Part shown: positions 22,663 through 37,100 of the stretch, piece by piece
Layout: each line of letters begins with the position of its first letter
Numbering within the stretch: position 1 is the first letter of the stretch
Source of the DNA: Limnomonas spitsbergensis
Taxonomy: Eukaryota > Chlorophyta > Chlorophyceae > Chlamydomonadales
DNA length: 64,000 bases
Assembly (NCBI GenBank): GCA_037349105.1
Contig: JAYJMM010000103.1
Location: forward strand, 2,604,001-2,668,000
Reading direction: 5' to 3'
Position numbers and translations under genes: made by a program
The notes under the pieces: model-generated
Told to the model about the DNA's origin: nothing
What the model saw: only the letters and a program-made list of their open reading frames with translations
The model's database searches: none

Positions 22663-25176
22663 CGGGGACGGGGAGTTGTATTTTTCGGGGAGCGGGGTCG
22701 GGTCCATTCTTCCGGGGACTGTTTCACGGGCGGGGAGTGGCTTTGAGATTGCCGGCATTGCTGTAGTAATTACGGGCTCTCTAGTGATATAAATGTTTAT
22801 GATTCCCTCTCGCTTTAGATATGCAATCTTCAGTTCAGATTCGCGATCAGTTACCCTTGCATCTGTCGCTCGTGACTTCATTTTGTGCTTCCAATGCCGG
22901 GATGTGGCGGAGCTTCCGCCGCCACGCTCGGAAACAAACGCCCGGGGATTTCCGACTACGGGGCCAACGCGGTCCTGTACAAGCGACCCACCTGCCATAG
23001 TGCTGGTCTCGTCTTTGTCATTCACTTGTCAGGCTTCAGGTTTTGGCTGTTCATTGGGCGCCGAGATGGCGCGCGGGGGGCTTGAGCCCGTTACCCTGTA
23101 CAGCGTCTCGGTTCGGGCATGTCTATCTCGCACCGTGCATCGTGCTGTACACATGCCGAGTAGGGTTGTAGGGTACCCATCCCAATGTTTGTTGCTGGAA
23201 ATGCTGAGCATTAAGCAGTAGGTCCCTAAGACAGTGCGATGTGGCATTTCACGCGCACCCCAACTAACATACGGAGGCCAGGCCTGTAGTATAGGAACGT
23301 GATGATTATTAGTGATTAGGTTGAGCTTCGTGCTCAGCGGATATGGCGCGGCGCTGCTGCCTGCTACCAGCTGCTAGCCTTGTGAGACTGGTTGTGGCAT
23401 TGCGATATTTTTCTGGCATACTAGGATGAGCATGCCAGAAATGTGTTGTAGCCCAGATTATAGGCTTTTGGAAATCGAGATCTAGGGATGAGAAATATGA
23501 GATCCTGAGCCTGTCATCGAAGTGTAATTCATGAGAAGACACATTATATCTGTATGTTAATTTCATATGATTCGTGACTGCTGGTTTCAAGGGCAATTCG
23601 TGTGGCGCTCATGTGCCTAGGAACTACTGCTCATGGTAGCTGGTGGCAAAGACAAAACGTGCGGTGTTCACGTGCATGCATTGTCATTGAGTGATTGAGC
23701 GCCAATTGCAGTTACATCACATGCACACGGGACAAGGCCCTCCCCCGGTCACGCCCACGCCTGGCAGGCCCTAACCGACATATCTAACTTAGTAAGGTGG
23801 CACAACTAAGGGTCCGCACCGTGCACCCTTATCTAATACGGCCCTCATATAATACGTTGCTTTCTAATGTAATGCGGTACATTTGTTACGTCTGTTTTGC
23901 CGGATTGTACTGCCGATGTACCTTAATACTGCAAAACACAGGTTAAGCCGCATTCTGCTTACAATGGACGTATCCTAATTGAGTACTCTCAAGCCTAGTT
24001 TTGAAATGGGCACCAGACGGGGGGAACCAAAGAGCGGAGGGGAATAAACAGCCGGCACAAACTAGGAGGGACAGCTCGGACATCACAATCTCAGTGCCGG
24101 CTTCCCCAGCTCTGCCGCAAGGAGTTGATGGCCTTCGATGGACTTGCAAAAATGCAGTGGCGTGCGGGCCTCTGCATGTTCGGATCTTACCAACTCCAAG
24201 AAATTCGGAATGTTGAGCACATGAACCAGGGCGAAGCACCGGTACACCATTTTAGCAGAGCCAGGACACAACGAAGGCCAATTTGAATGCAGAAGGTGAC
24301 CTCCCTCCGGAAACCAGGAAAAGACACTTCACACAAACATATGGTTACAAAAAGACGGCATGCGCACTCTCATATCGCTTTTCACCGACTGACGAGCTTT
24401 ATTTAAGGAGAGCCCAGGGGTGTAAGGTCATTAACCGACTTTCCACTAATAGCGCCACATGCATCAACATCCCCGCTACAACATAGGGGCCTGCACAAGC
24501 CATACACTGTCCAAGACGGCTGGCGTGCTCCAGGCTGCACCAGGCAACAGACACGTTTCTCTTGCTTGGACTTGACAAGGTGTGAGGCTGGCCGCCCAAC
24601 CCTAGAAGCACACAAACTAACCCCTTTATCATTTATTCACACTTCCTGGATGCCCAAGTCCGCTGTTCTATGCATGCAGCGCTCATTGCTCCGCCTGCCG
24701 CAGAAGCAGCTAGGATCGCATGAAGCTCCAGATCCATTCCAGGGCAATCCATCACAGAATGGATCTCAGATCTTCAGATCTATTCCAGGGAGATCCATGT
24801 CGCATCTCCAGATCTATCCCAGCCGCCAGACCAGAAAGATACGAGCTGGAACGAAGACCGAGCTGGACCGAGCTGGAACACAGGCAGCCATGCAGCACGG
24901 AAGCAGCCTCGCTGGGCATAACTCCCCGCGTGGATCCAGCCCCACACTTGCACCCAAACCGCTGTCCACACTTCCGTCCACATCACAGCAGTGATACATA
25001 CTCCTTGGATCCATCCTCCGCACCATCCTGCATGCCACACCCTTACCCTAAAGAGTGAAATCTTGTCCACACTTCCGTGCACACCACTGCGGGGGCATCT
25101 CGTTGTCCATGTTGCTCTAACTAGCCTGGCTGATGTCCACACCACCCTCAACACCCTGTCCATACTTGCATCTACA
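22663..25176. other. Convergent 3' ends of TTLL and EDR2-like genes
   Basis: No coding exon is supported here. TGTAA, the common chlorophyte polyadenylation signal, occurs on the plus strand at 23523-23527 (860 bp after the TTLL stop) and 23865; on the minus strand it occurs at 24345-24349 and 23959-23963, serving the EDR2-like transcript. If these are used, the two transcripts end 400-800 bp apart. 24950-25190 holds three diverged copies of a TGTCCACACTTCC..CATCAC-GCAGTGA segment that overlaps the EDR2-like stop region. Confidence 0.45.
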
Positions 25177-28100
25177 TCACTGCAGTGAGATCACTTGTGT
25201 GCCGATAGGCTTGGCCCGGTAGATGTCCAGATGATCCAGCCTCAGAGCTCCAATGAGGCACTCAGGCAGTTCCCACGGCTGGGTGCCCTCGAGGATGAAC
25301 CCTAATGATGGGCGGCGTCAACGTTTCAGGTGATGAGGGGTGGAAGGTGATGAGGGGCGGAAGGCGGGTTTGAGGTGATGAGTGGGCGGGGTGAGGGGCT
25401 CGAGTGATTCCTCTCTCCTCCCCCCTCCTTCCCCTCCCTCCTCTCTTCTCCCCCGTTGTCCCCTCCCTCCTCTCTTTACCCCCCTCCTTCCCCTGCCACT
25501 TCTCTTTTCCCCCCTCCTTCCCCTCCCTCTTCTCTTCTCCCCCCTCCTTCCCCTCCCTATTCTCTTTGCCCCCCTCCCTCCACTCCCTCCTCTCTTTGTC
25601 CCCCTCCTTCCCCTCCCTCCTCCCCCTCCCTCTTCTCTTTGCCCCCCTCCTTCCTCTCCCTCCTCTCTTTGTCCCCCTCCTTCCCCTCCCTCCTCCCCCT
25701 CCCTCTTCTGTTTGCCCCCCTCCTTCCCCTCCCTCCTCTCTTTGCCCCCCCTCCTTCCCCTCCCTCCTCTCTTTGCCCCCCTCCTCTCTTTGCCCCCTTC
25801 CATCTCCTCCCTCCTCTCTTTGCCCCCTTCCATCTCCTCCCTCCTCTCTTTGCCCCCCCTCGTTCCCCTCCCTCCTCTCTTTGCCCCCCTCGTTCCCTCC
25901 CTCCTCTCCAGCCTGCTCACCCATGTCAACGACCAGGCTCGAGGCCGCCCCGCGGCACATGCCCGTTGCGTACGCAGCGACCGTGTTTGCCGACACGTCA
26001 ATATCCATCTCGATGTACCGCTCGGTCACGTGGTAGGACGTCTTGAGCGCCTGCAGGGCAACGGGAGGGAAGAACCGTTTGATTTGGAACTTTAGTCCAG
26101 GGAAGTAAGGTTCAGGGAATCAGGGTTTAGGGAATTAGGGTTAAGGGGATCAGGATTCAGGGAATCGGGGTTTAGAGAATTAGGGTTTAGGGAAAACAAG
26201 TCATCAGGGTTCCCAGAAAGCAGAGTTCAATAGTGGTTGGGTGCCGTTTTCCGGTTTGGGTGGAGGCGGTTTGGGTGGAGGCATTCGCTACTGCTTTGGG
26301 GAGGATTTCTGGTGGTAGTGTGGTTAACCTAGCGGGGTGCCGAGCCGGGGTACCAGACCCTTGTCAATGAGGGAAGCGGTAGTGCCTACAGACTGTTCAG
26401 AGTGCAGGGTGCAGGGTTAAGGTCGTTGGGGTTAAGAGCTCACCTTGCCGATGATGGAAACGGTAGTGCCCACAGACTGTTCAGAGTGCTTAGGGTTAAG
26501 GGTTTAGGGTCATGGACTCGACGGTTTAGGGTTTAGGGTCATGGACTCGAGAGTTTAGGGTTTAGGGTCATGGCATCGAGGGTTTAGGGTTTAGGGTCAT
26601 GGACTCGAGGGTTTATAGAGCTCACCTTGTCGATGATGACGGGGGTGGTGCCCACGGACTGTTTGACAATCCAGCTAGTTTAGGGTGTAAGGTTTAGGGT
26701 TAAGGGTTTAGGGTTGAGTGTTTCGGGCTCACCTTGCCAATGATGACGGGGGTGGTGCCCACGGACTGTCTGACAATCCAGCTGCCGTTTGCGATGTGCG
26801 GAACGAGCTTCAGCATCGTGTTGCGCGTCGCGTCAGTGCCGGTTAAAAACCTGAAGTAGGAGGATGGAGTACCGGTTGATTGAGGGCAGGTCAACAACAT
26901 GTGGGATCAGCTTGGGGATGGTGCTGCGCGTTTCAAAACTGACAGTTCAGAACCTGGAGAAGGAGGATGAAGGGCAGGTTTGCGATGTTTGGGATCAGTT
27001 TGCAACGCGTCGTCTTGCTGAGAGCGGGTCAGCTGAGGCAGATGCCTCCTGGCATCCACGTAGGTGGGGTTGCCTTGGTCGCTCGTTCGTTTAGGATAAG
27101 ACGGCACAAGGCATCATGATGATGAGGAACACGGGCTCCGTGCTATACAGTGAGGTCACTAGGTTACTAGGTTACGGTACTGTTACTATCCTGTCACTAG
27201 GTTTTGTGCTGTTACTATCCTGTTACTAGGTTACTGTACAACCGAATGGTGTTGAAGATAAAGGATTTAGGAGCAAGGCCAACAAGTAATTACGGTTTAT
27301 GGTACAGCACCACCCACTTTTGCGTTACACAACCAAAGATTAATACCTCTCTATGGTACTGCACCACCCACTTGTGCGGTACACAGCCAAATAGTAAATA
27401 CAGTTTAGGGGTACAGCACCACCCACTTGTGCGGTACAAAGCCAAAGAGTAATTACGGTTTAGAGGTACAGCATTATCCACTTGTGCGGTACAAAGCCAA
27501 AGAGTAATTACGGTTTAGGGGTACAGCACCACCCACTTGTGCGGTACACAGCCAAAGAGTAATTACGATTTAGGGGTACAGCATCACCCACTTGTGCGGT
27601 ACACAGCCAAAGAGTAATTACGATTTAGGGGTACAGCATCACCCACTTGTGCGGTACAAAGCCAAAGAGTAATTACGATTTGGGTAGCAGCACCACCCAC
27701 TTGTGCAGTACAAAGACAAAGAGTGATTACGGTGTTGGGTACAGCACCACCCACGTGTGCGGTACACAACAAAAAGTAATTCCGGTTAAGGGTACAGCAT
27801 CACTCACTTGTGCAAAATAAAGTCGAACGACAGCCACTCATGGTCGCCCCCCATGGGGTCCTCTGGTGGCGGTCCCATTGTTGATGGATGCCGGTCAGTC
27901 ATGAAGGATGCAACGATCGCCAGCATAGGGGTCCCGGGGATCAGGAGATTGATAATGAAAGAAAATGGGGCACGGCTGGTCCTGCGGGGGGAGGGAGGGA
28001 GGGAGAGGGGGGAGAGTTGGGAGTTGGACGGGGGGGAGGTGATGGGAGGTGGTAGGATGGAGAGGGGGAGAGGGGGAAGTGGGAGAGGTGGAAGGGGGAG

Positions 28101-31100
28101 AGGTGAAACGGTGAGAGGTGGAAGGGGGAGGGGTGGAAGGGTGAGAGGTGGAAGGGGGAGAGGTGGAAGGCGGAGAGGTGGAAGGGGGAGGGGTGGAAGG
28201 GGGAGAGGTGGAAGGGGGAGAGGTGGAAGGGGGGGAGGTGGAGGGGGGAGAGGTGGAAGGGGGAGGGGTGGAAGGGGGAGAGGTGGAAGGGGGAGAGGTA
28301 GAAGGAAGAGGTGAAACGGGGAGAGGTGGAAGGGGGAGAGGTGGAAGGGGGAGGGGTGGAAGGGGGAGAGGGTTAAGGGGGAGAGGTGGAAGGGGGAGAG
28401 GTGGAAGGGGGAGAGGTGGAAGGGGGAAAGGTGGAAGGGGGAGAGGTGGAAGGGGGAGAGGGGGAAGGGGGAGAGGGGGAAGGGGGAGAGGTGGAAGGGG
28501 GAGAGGTGGAAGGGAGAGAGGTGGAAGGGGGAGAGGTGGAAGGGGAAGGTGGAAGGGGGAGAGGTGGAAGTGGGAGAGGTGGAAGTGGGAGAGGTGGAAG
28601 GGGGAGAGGTGGTTGGGGGAGAGGGGGAAGGGGGAGAGGGGGAAGGGGGAGAGGGGGAACGGGGAGAGGTGGAAGGGGGAGAGGTGGAGGGGAGAAGGGG
28701 GAGAGGTGGAAGGGGGAGAGGTGGAAGGGGGAGAGGTAGAACGGGGAGAGATGGAAGGGGGAGGGGTGGAAGGGGGAGGGGTGGAAGGGGGAGAGGGGGA
28801 AGGGGGAGAGGTGGAAGGAGGAGAGGTGGAAGGGGGAGAGATGGAAGGGAGGGGGGTGGAAGGGGGAGAGGGGGAAGGGGGAGAGGTGGAAGGGGGAGAG
28901 GTGGAAGGGAGGGGGGGTGGAAGGGGGAGAGGTGAAAGGGGGAGAGGTGGAAGGGGGAGAGGTGGAAGGGGGAGAGGTGGAAGGGGGAGAGGTGGAAGGG
29001 GGAGAGGTGGAAGGGGGAGAGGTGGAAGGGGGGGAGTTGGAAGGGGGAGAGGTGGTAGGGGGAGAGGTGGAAGGGGGAGAGGTGGAAGGGGGAGAGGTGG
29101 AAGGGGGAGAGGGTTAAGGGGGAGAGGTGGAAGGGGGAGAGGTGGAAGGGGAGAGGTGTAAGGGGGAGAGGTGGAAGGGGGAGAGGTGGAGGGGGGAGGG
29201 GTGGAAGGGGGAGAGGTGGAAGGGTGAGAGGTGGAAGGGGGACAGGTGGAAGGGGGAGAGGTGGAAGGGGGAGAGGTAGAACGGGGAGAGATGGAAGGGG
29301 GAGGGGTGGCAGGGGGAGGGGTGGAAGGGGGGGAGGTGGCAGGGGGAGGGGTGGTAGGGGGAGAGGTGGAAGGGGGAGAGGTGGAAGGGGGAGAGGTGGA
29401 AGGGGGAGAGGTGGAAGGGGGGGGAGGTGGAAGGGTGAGAGGGGGAAGGGGGAGAGGTGGAAGGGAGAGAGGTGGAAGGGGGAGAGGGGGAAGGGGGGAG
29501 GGGGAAGGGGGAGGGGTGGAAGGGGGAGGGGTGGAAGGGGGAGAGGTGGAAGGGGGAGAGGTGGAAGGGGGAGAGGTGGAAGGGGGAGAGGTGGAAGGGG
29601 GAGAGGTGAACGGGGGAGAGGTGGAAGGGGGAGGGGTGGAAGGGGGGAGTTGGAGGGGGGAGAGGTGGTAGGGGGAGAGGTGGAGGGGGGAGAGGTGGAA
29701 GGGTGAGAGGTGGAAGGGGGAGAGGTGGAAGGGTGAGAGGTGGAAGGGGGAGAGGTGGAAGGGGGAGAGGTGGAAGGGGGAGAGGTGGAAGGGGGAGAGG
29801 TGGAAGGGGGAGAGGTGGAAGGGGGAGAGGTGGAAGGGGGACAGGTGGAAGGGGGAGAGGTGGAAGGGGGAGAGGTAGAACGGGGAGAGATGGAAGGGGG
29901 AGGGGTGGAAGGGGGAGGGGTGGAAGGGGGGGTGGTGGCAGGGGGAGAGGGGAAGAGGGAGGGAGAGGGGGAGGGAGAGGGGGGGGGGAGAGAGAGGTGG
30001 AAGGGGGAGGGAGAGGAGGAGGAAGAGGGGGGGGGGGGGGGGGAGGAGGAGGGTGAGGGAGGTGGAAGGGTGAGGGAGAGGGGGGGGGGGGAGAGGAGGA
30101 GGAGGAGTGAGGTGGAAGGGGGAGGGAGAGGGGGGGGGAGGGGGAGGGAGAGGGAGGGCGAAGGGGGAGGGAGAGGGAGGGGGAAGGGGGAAGGAGAGGG
30201 GGGGAGAGGAGGAAGGAGAGGGAGGTGGAAGGGGGAGGTAGAGGGGAGAGGAGAGGGGGGAGGAGGAGGGGAGAGGAGGAAGGGGTGGGGCATCAGGTTC
30301 GGGTCAGGGACGTGGCAGCAGAAGGAGGGAGGGTTCAGGAGAGCACATGGGGCATGAAGTTCAGTGTTTTAAGGCAAGCAGACATGAATGAAGCATCAGG
30401 AGAGCATCAGATGTGCACTGATGCAGCAAGGGGGAGAGGGAGAGGGAGAGGGAGAGGGAGAGGGAGAGGGAGAGGGAGAGGGAGAGGGAGAGGGAGAGGG
30501 AGAGGGAGAGGGAGAGGGAGAGGGAGAGGGAGAGGGAGAGGGAGAGGGAGAGGGAGAGGGAGAGGGAGAGGGAGAGGGAGAGGGAGAGGGAGAGGGAGAG
30601 GGAGAGGGAGAGGGAGAGGGAGAGGGAGAGGAGAGGGAGAGGGAGAGGGAGAGGGAGAGGGAGAGGGAGAGGGAGAGGGAGAGGGAGAGGGAGAGGGAGA
30701 GGGAGAGGGAGAGGGAGAGGGAGAGGGAGAGGGAGAGGGAGAGGGAGAGGGAGAGGGAGAGGGAGAGGGAGAGGGAGAGGGAGAGGGAGAGGGAGAGGGA
30801 GAGGGAGAGGGAGAGGGAGAGGAGAGGGAGAGGGAGAGGGAGAGGGAGAGGGAGAGGGAGAGGGAGAGGGAGAGGGAGAGGGAGAGGGAGAGGGAGAGGG
30901 AGAGGGAGAGGGAGAGGGAGAGGGAGAGGGGGGGGAGAGGGAGAGGGAGAGGGAGAGGAAGAGGGAGAGGGAGAGGGAGAGGGAGAGGGAGAGGGAGAGG
31001 GAGAGGGAGAGGGAGAGGGAGAGGGAGTGGGAGAGGGGGGGGGTAACATGTTAGGGTCAGGAACCGAGGGAGCAGGAGGAGAGCATCAGAAGTGCACTGA

Positions 31101-34100
31101 GGCAGCAAGGGGGGGGGGGGGCACATGCTCCATTGGCTTAGGGAGGGCCACCCCCACCCCCCTTATTACCACACTTACCTGATAGAGGGCAGGTATTGTG
31201 CCACGTGCTCCATTGGTCCTGGGAGGGAAACACCCTCCATCGCAGCCAGGGTGAAGGCCGTCAGACCGGCCGACACCTTCTTGCGGTCTTTGAGGTAATT
31301 GATGCCACGCACGACGAATGGGCAATCCTGGACAAATGGTAGAACACATACCGGGGGGGGGTAGAGGGGGAAGTGATGGGGCCACGCACAACGAATGGGC
31401 AATCCTGAAAGCAGCACATGCGGGCAGAGGGGGAGAGGGGAGAGGGGACGTGAGAGGATTCAGCTCCAACATTTCTTGGAGAAGTTCAAATAAAACCTGA
31501 TTTTAACCCAAAGCACTGATGCAGAAACAATTGACTACTTAACGAAGTATTGACCAGTGTGCCCTCTGGCATGGGTCACTGCGTTTCTGGATCTGGATCT
31601 GGATCTAGATCTGGATGTAGATCTGTCCACCTGGCCCCCCAGTGAATATCAGTGTAGGACCTGGGCTTCAGGATGTGTGCCGCCTGGATTTAGATCTTCC
31701 CACCTTGCACTCCGAGTGAATCTGATTCCAGATCATGAGATCCAGGGTGCGTGTTTCATGGATCTAGATCTTCCTACCTTGCCCTCCAAGTGGACCTGAG
31801 CCCAGAACCTGAGATCCAAGGTACACAGCGCCTGGATCTATATCTACCCACCTTGGTCTCCGAGAAGATCTGAGTCCAGGTCCCAAGATCTAGGGTGCAC
31901 AGTTCCAGGATCTAGATCTACCCACCTTGCCCGCCGAGTGGATCTGAGACCAGAACCTGGGCTCCAGGGTGCACAGCTGCTTGATCTCTTCCAGGCTGAG
32001 AGGCTGTCGTGTGGGGAGGGGTTTGAACAAGAAGAATCATGTTGGTTAGTGGGGCAGGGGTTTCAAAACGCATGAAAGCCAAAGAAGGGGAGGGGATGGC
32101 ACGCATAGGCATAGTAAGGAGAAGGGTTGAATAAGGTTGGACGAGGTTGAAGGAGGTTGGACGAGGTTGGACGGGGCTGAATGAGGTTGGAAGAGCATGA
32201 TAACTTGATAAGGGGAGGGTGGTGAACTCGTGACAGCTTGATAAAGGGAGAGGGTTGAATGTACCAGCTGTTGTTAGTAGGGCTAAACCCTGAGACTCAT
32301 TGAGAGAGAAGTTCAACTCGTACATCTCCGAGGGACAATCAAAGGATGTTGACCATGTACACGCATGATAGGGGAGGGGGTGTACCTGTAAGACGGTAAC
32401 TTAACTATGAAGGCAGCTTGAGGCATATAAACCCCCGATTCCCCCTGCCCCCTGCTCGCCGGTCTCACCCCTCCCCCATCCCGCTGCTCCCTCCTCCCCC
32501 GCTGTCACCTTTTAACCCCCTCCCCGTCCCCACCCCCATCCCCGTCTAATCCCGCCCTCCTGCTCCCTGTCCTCACGCTCTCACCCCTCCCCCTCTCCCA
32601 CTGTCAACTTCAACCTCCCTCCCCGTTCCCGCTCCCAGCCCCGTCTAATGCCGCCCTCCCGCTCCCCGCCCTCCCGCTCTCACCCCCTCCGGGGTAGACG
32701 GCAGGGCTCGAGGATGTGCAGCATCATCCACCTCCAGGTCCGACATAGGGGGACAGAGGCTGTCAGGAGCAGGCGGGAAGATCAGGGCAAGAGGATCAGA
32801 GGATCAGAAGATCAGAAGATCAGGCAAGGCCACGGGTTGACTAGTAATAGAGTTGAGGGTTTAGGGTTTAGGGTTTGGGCTTTCCACTACTGACCCGAGC
32901 CTGGAGAACATCTTGCTGGGAGTGCGTTGCAAAATTCTTTGGGAGGGGGCTCGCATGCCGAATGAGGAGGTGTTCCGGTTGAGCGAGCCTTGTGTAAAGA
33001 AAGCAGAAGGCTCGCCGGGGGAGGGGTGAAGGGAGGGGTGAAGAGAGGGGTGAAGTTATGGGTGGGAGTGGTGAAGGGAGGGTTTAATGGATGGGTGGGG
33101 AGGGGTGAAGGGAGGGATAGATGGAGGGGTGGGAGGGGTGAAGGGAGGGGTGAAGGGAGGGGTGAAGTTATGGGTGGGAGTGGTGAAGGGGAGGGTGGAA
33201 GGGATGAAAGGAGGAGTAAGGAGGGGTGAAGGGAGGGGTGAAGGGAGCGGTTTTAGGGAGGGGTGAAGGGAGGGTTGTAGTGAGGGGTGAATGGAGGGGT
33301 GAATGGAGGGGTGAAGGGAGGGGTTGGAGGGGTGAAGGGAGGGTTGTAGTGAGGGGTGAATACATGGGTGGGGAGGGGTGGGCGGGGTGAATGGAGGGGT
33401 GGGGAGGGGTGGACGGGGTAAATGGAGGGGTGGGGAGGGGTGAATGGAGGGGTTGAGTAATGGGTGGGGAGGGATGAGGGGAGGGGTGGAGGAAGGGGTG
33501 TGAGGGGTGAAGGGTGGGGTGGATGGTGGGGTGGCTGGGGTGAAGGGAGGGGTGGCTGAGGTGGGAGGGGTTATGGGAGGGGTTAAGGGAGGGGTGAGGA
33601 CTCGTGGGAGAGGTGAAAGAAGGGGTGGGAGGGATGAAGGGAGGGGAAGGAGGGGATGGAGGGGAAGGAGGCGAGGGAGGGGAGGAAGGGGAAGAAGGGG
33701 TGGGAGGGGAGGAAGGGGAGGGGTGGGAATGGAAGCAGGGGTGGGAGAAGAGGGAAACTATGCCACCCACCACGTCGAGCGCCAGCATGATCGGAGCATT
33801 CCATGGTCTGGGTTCCTGGGTTCCGGGTTTTGAACGGAGGGGGGAAGAAACCTGGACCACGCGTATCAGTGAGAGCTGCCATGCCTGTCGCCACCCACCA
33901 CCTTGAGCGCCGGCATGCCTGTCAAGCGGGCCAGGGTAAAGGTTTCCCTGTGTAGGGCACACGCTCAAGCCCCCAAACCTTAGGGAGACCTCGTCGGGCT
34001 GTCCCGTCCCGTCCTCTGTGGGGACCTGCTGCCACGCCGGGATACCCGTTGTCTGTAGGGACCTGCCGCCACGCCGGGATACAAGATCCTCCTCTAACTT

Positions 34101-37100
34101 GAGCGCCGGCATGCCCGAAGAGCGGGCGAGGGTTTAGGCTTCACATCCTAGGGTCCAGATGAAATAACTTGGGAGAACCACAAACCCTAAGCCCTAAGCT
34201 ACGGGAAACCACATCATCAAGCTCCCCCTTCACGGTTATGGGGGCCTACCGCCACGCCTGGCGGCACCCACTAACTTGAGCGCTGGCGTGCCCAATGAGC
34301 AGACAAGCATCAGGTTTTTACTATCTAGGGTCCAGACGACCCTGCCCTGCCCAGGCATCCTTCGCAGCCCCTTACCCTTGGCCTCCCGCACCTATCCCAC
34401 ACCTCTCCCTTCTGCCGCTCTTTTCCCTAGGGAGACCCCCACCTCGTTCAGCTCGTCCCTACACCCTACACCCTAACTAGGAGACCCACCTTATTTAGCT
34501 CGTCATTCACGGCTGTGGGGGCCTGGGTCGCGCGTCCATCCACAAAGGCCGAGTGCTCCACCTTGTCGCGGATCAGGATCACAGTCGTGAGGATGCGGTT
34601 CAGGAATCCGTCGGTCCATCCCAGCAGGTCCGCGAAAGGCACACCCAGCTGCGGTCGCCGCACGCGCCCTGCAGGTCTACCTGCATGTGGGGCCAGGTTG
34701 GGTTGAGGGTTGAGGTTGGTTGGAGCCAGGTGGGGCCAGGTTGGGTTGAGGGTAGAGGTTGGTTGGAGCCAGGTGGGGCCAGGTTAGGTTGAGGGTTAAG
34801 GTTGGTTGGAGCCAGGTGGGGCCAGGTTGGGTTGAGGGTTGAGGTTGGTTGGAGCCAGGTGGGGCCAGGTTGGGTTGAGGGTTGAGGTTGGTTGGAGCCA
34901 GGTGGGGCCAGGTTAGGTTGAGGGTTAAGGTTGGTTGGAGCCAGGTGGGGCCAGGTTGGGTTGAGGGTTGAGGTTGGTTGGAGCCAGGTGGGGCCAGGTT
35001 GGATTGAGTGTTGAGGTTGGTTGGAGCCAGGCGGGGCCAGGTTGGGTTGAGGGTAGAGGTTGGTTGAAGCCAGGTGGGGCCAGGTTGGGTTGAGGGTTGA
35101 GGTTGGTTGGAGCCAGGTGGGGCCAGGTTGGGTTGAGTGTTGAGGTTGGTTGGAGCCAGGTGGGGCCAAGTTGGGTTGAGGGTTGAGGTTGGTTGGAGCC
35201 AGGTGGGGCCAAGTTGGGTTGAGGGTTGAGGTTGGTTGGAGCCAGGTGGGGCCAGGTTGGGTTGAGTGTTGAGGTTGGTTGGAGCCAGGTGGGGCCAGGT
35301 TGGGTTGAGGGTTGAGGTTGGTTGGAGCCAGGTGGGGCCAGGTTGGGTTGAGGGTAGAGGTTGGTTGGAGCCAGGTGGGGCCAGGTTGGGTTGAGGGTTG
35401 AGGTTGGTTGGAGCCAGGTGGGGCCAGGTTGGGTTGAGTGTTGAGGTTGGTTGGAGCCAGGTGGGGCCAGGTTGGATTGAGGGTTGAGGTTGGTTGGAGC
35501 TAGGTGGGGCCAGGTTGGGTTGAGTGTTGAGGTTGGTTGGAGCCAGGTGGGGCCAGGTTGGGTTGAGTGTTGAGGTTGGTTGGAGCCAGGTGGGGCCAGG
35601 TTGGGTTGAGTGTTGAGGTTGGTTGGAGCCAGGTGGGGCCAGGTTGGGTTGAGGGTTGAGGTTGGTTGGAGCCAGGTGGGGCCAGGTTGGGTTGAGTGTT
35701 GAGGTTGGTTGGAGCCAGGTGGGGCCAGGTTAGGTTGAGGGTTGAGGTTGGTTGGAGCCAGGTGGGGCCAGGTTGGGTTGAGTGTTGAGGTTGGTTGGAG
35801 CTAGGGGGGGGCAGGTTAGGTTGAGGTTTAAGGTTGGTTGGAACCAGGTGGGGCTAGATTAGGTTGAGTGTTGAGGTTGGTTGGAGCCAGGTGGGGCCAG
35901 GTGGGTTGGGTTGAGGTTGGTTGGAGCCAGGTGGGGCCAGGTTGGGTTGAGGGTTGAGGTTGGTTGGAGCCAGGTGGGGCCAGGTGGGTTGGGTTGAGGT
36001 TGGTTGGAGCCAGGTGGGGCCAGGTGGGTTGAGGGTTGAGGTTGGTTGGAGCCTGGTGGGGCCAGGTGGGTTGGTTGGTTGGGTTGAGGGTTTAGTCCCT
36101 GAAGGTCCACCTGTGGAAACCTGTGGACACCGGGTGTGGGGTCAAGGGAAAGGAGGTGAATGGAGGTGAATGCTGGAAGGTTTCCTTCTGTCCATCCCAG
36201 CAGGTCTGCAAAAGGACGCGACCAGCTGCGGTCCTCGCATGCGCTCTGCAGGTGGGGCCAGGTGGGGTTGAGGGTTTAGTCCCTGATTCCGAAACGATGA
36301 CGACCCCATGCGGTCCCCACACACGCCCTGCTGGTCCACACCTGCCAATACACAAGGTGTCCAAGGGTCAAGCAAGATTGTGAAGCGAACGCTTGACGGA
36401 AGCCGTTTGTCCATCCATCCCAACAGGTCAGAAAACGGGCACAACCAGCTTTGCAGCTGTCGCACAAGTCCTGAAGGCCCAGCTGCGGAAACAAGGTTTC
36501 AGGTTTCAGGTTTCAGTTTAGGTTTCAGGTTTCAGGTTTCAGGTTTTTAGGTTACAGGTTTCAGGTTTTTAGGTTTTAGGTTTCAGGTTTCAGGTTTCAG
36601 GTTTCAGGTCTTAAGTTTCAGGGTTCAGTTTCAGGTTTCAGGTATTAGGTTTCAGGTTTTAGGTTCAGGTTTTAAGTTTCAGGGTTCTGTTTCAGGTTTC
36701 AGGTAGTAGGTTTCAGGTTTCAGGTTTTTTTTGTTTCAGGTTTCAGGTTTCAGGATTCAGTTTCAGGTTTCAGGATTCAGTTTCAGGTTTTAGGTTTCAG
36801 TTCCAGGTTTCAGTTCTCCAGGTTTCAGTTTCAGGTTTCAGTTTCAGTTTCAGTTTCAGGTTTCAGGTTTCAGGTTTCAGGTTTCAGGTTTCAGGTTTCA
36901 GGTTTCAGGTTTCAGGTTTCAGGTTTCAGGTTTCAGGGATGTGAGAGTTAGGGTTTGGGCGCAAGTGTTTATAGGGTGTCGTCCGACCATCCCAGCAGGT
37001 CAGTAAACGGACGCAACCAGCTGCCGCCACCACACACACCATGGAAGCAGGCCTGCAGGTGGGGCCAGGTCAGGATAAGGGTTTAGTGCCAAGTCCCTAA

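Noticed and set aside
27804..30293. 829-codon Pro/Ser/Leu-rich frame on the minus strand
   Set aside because: Only its last ~58 codons (27981-27808) are real EDR2-like exon; the rest is the polypyrimidine intron repeat.
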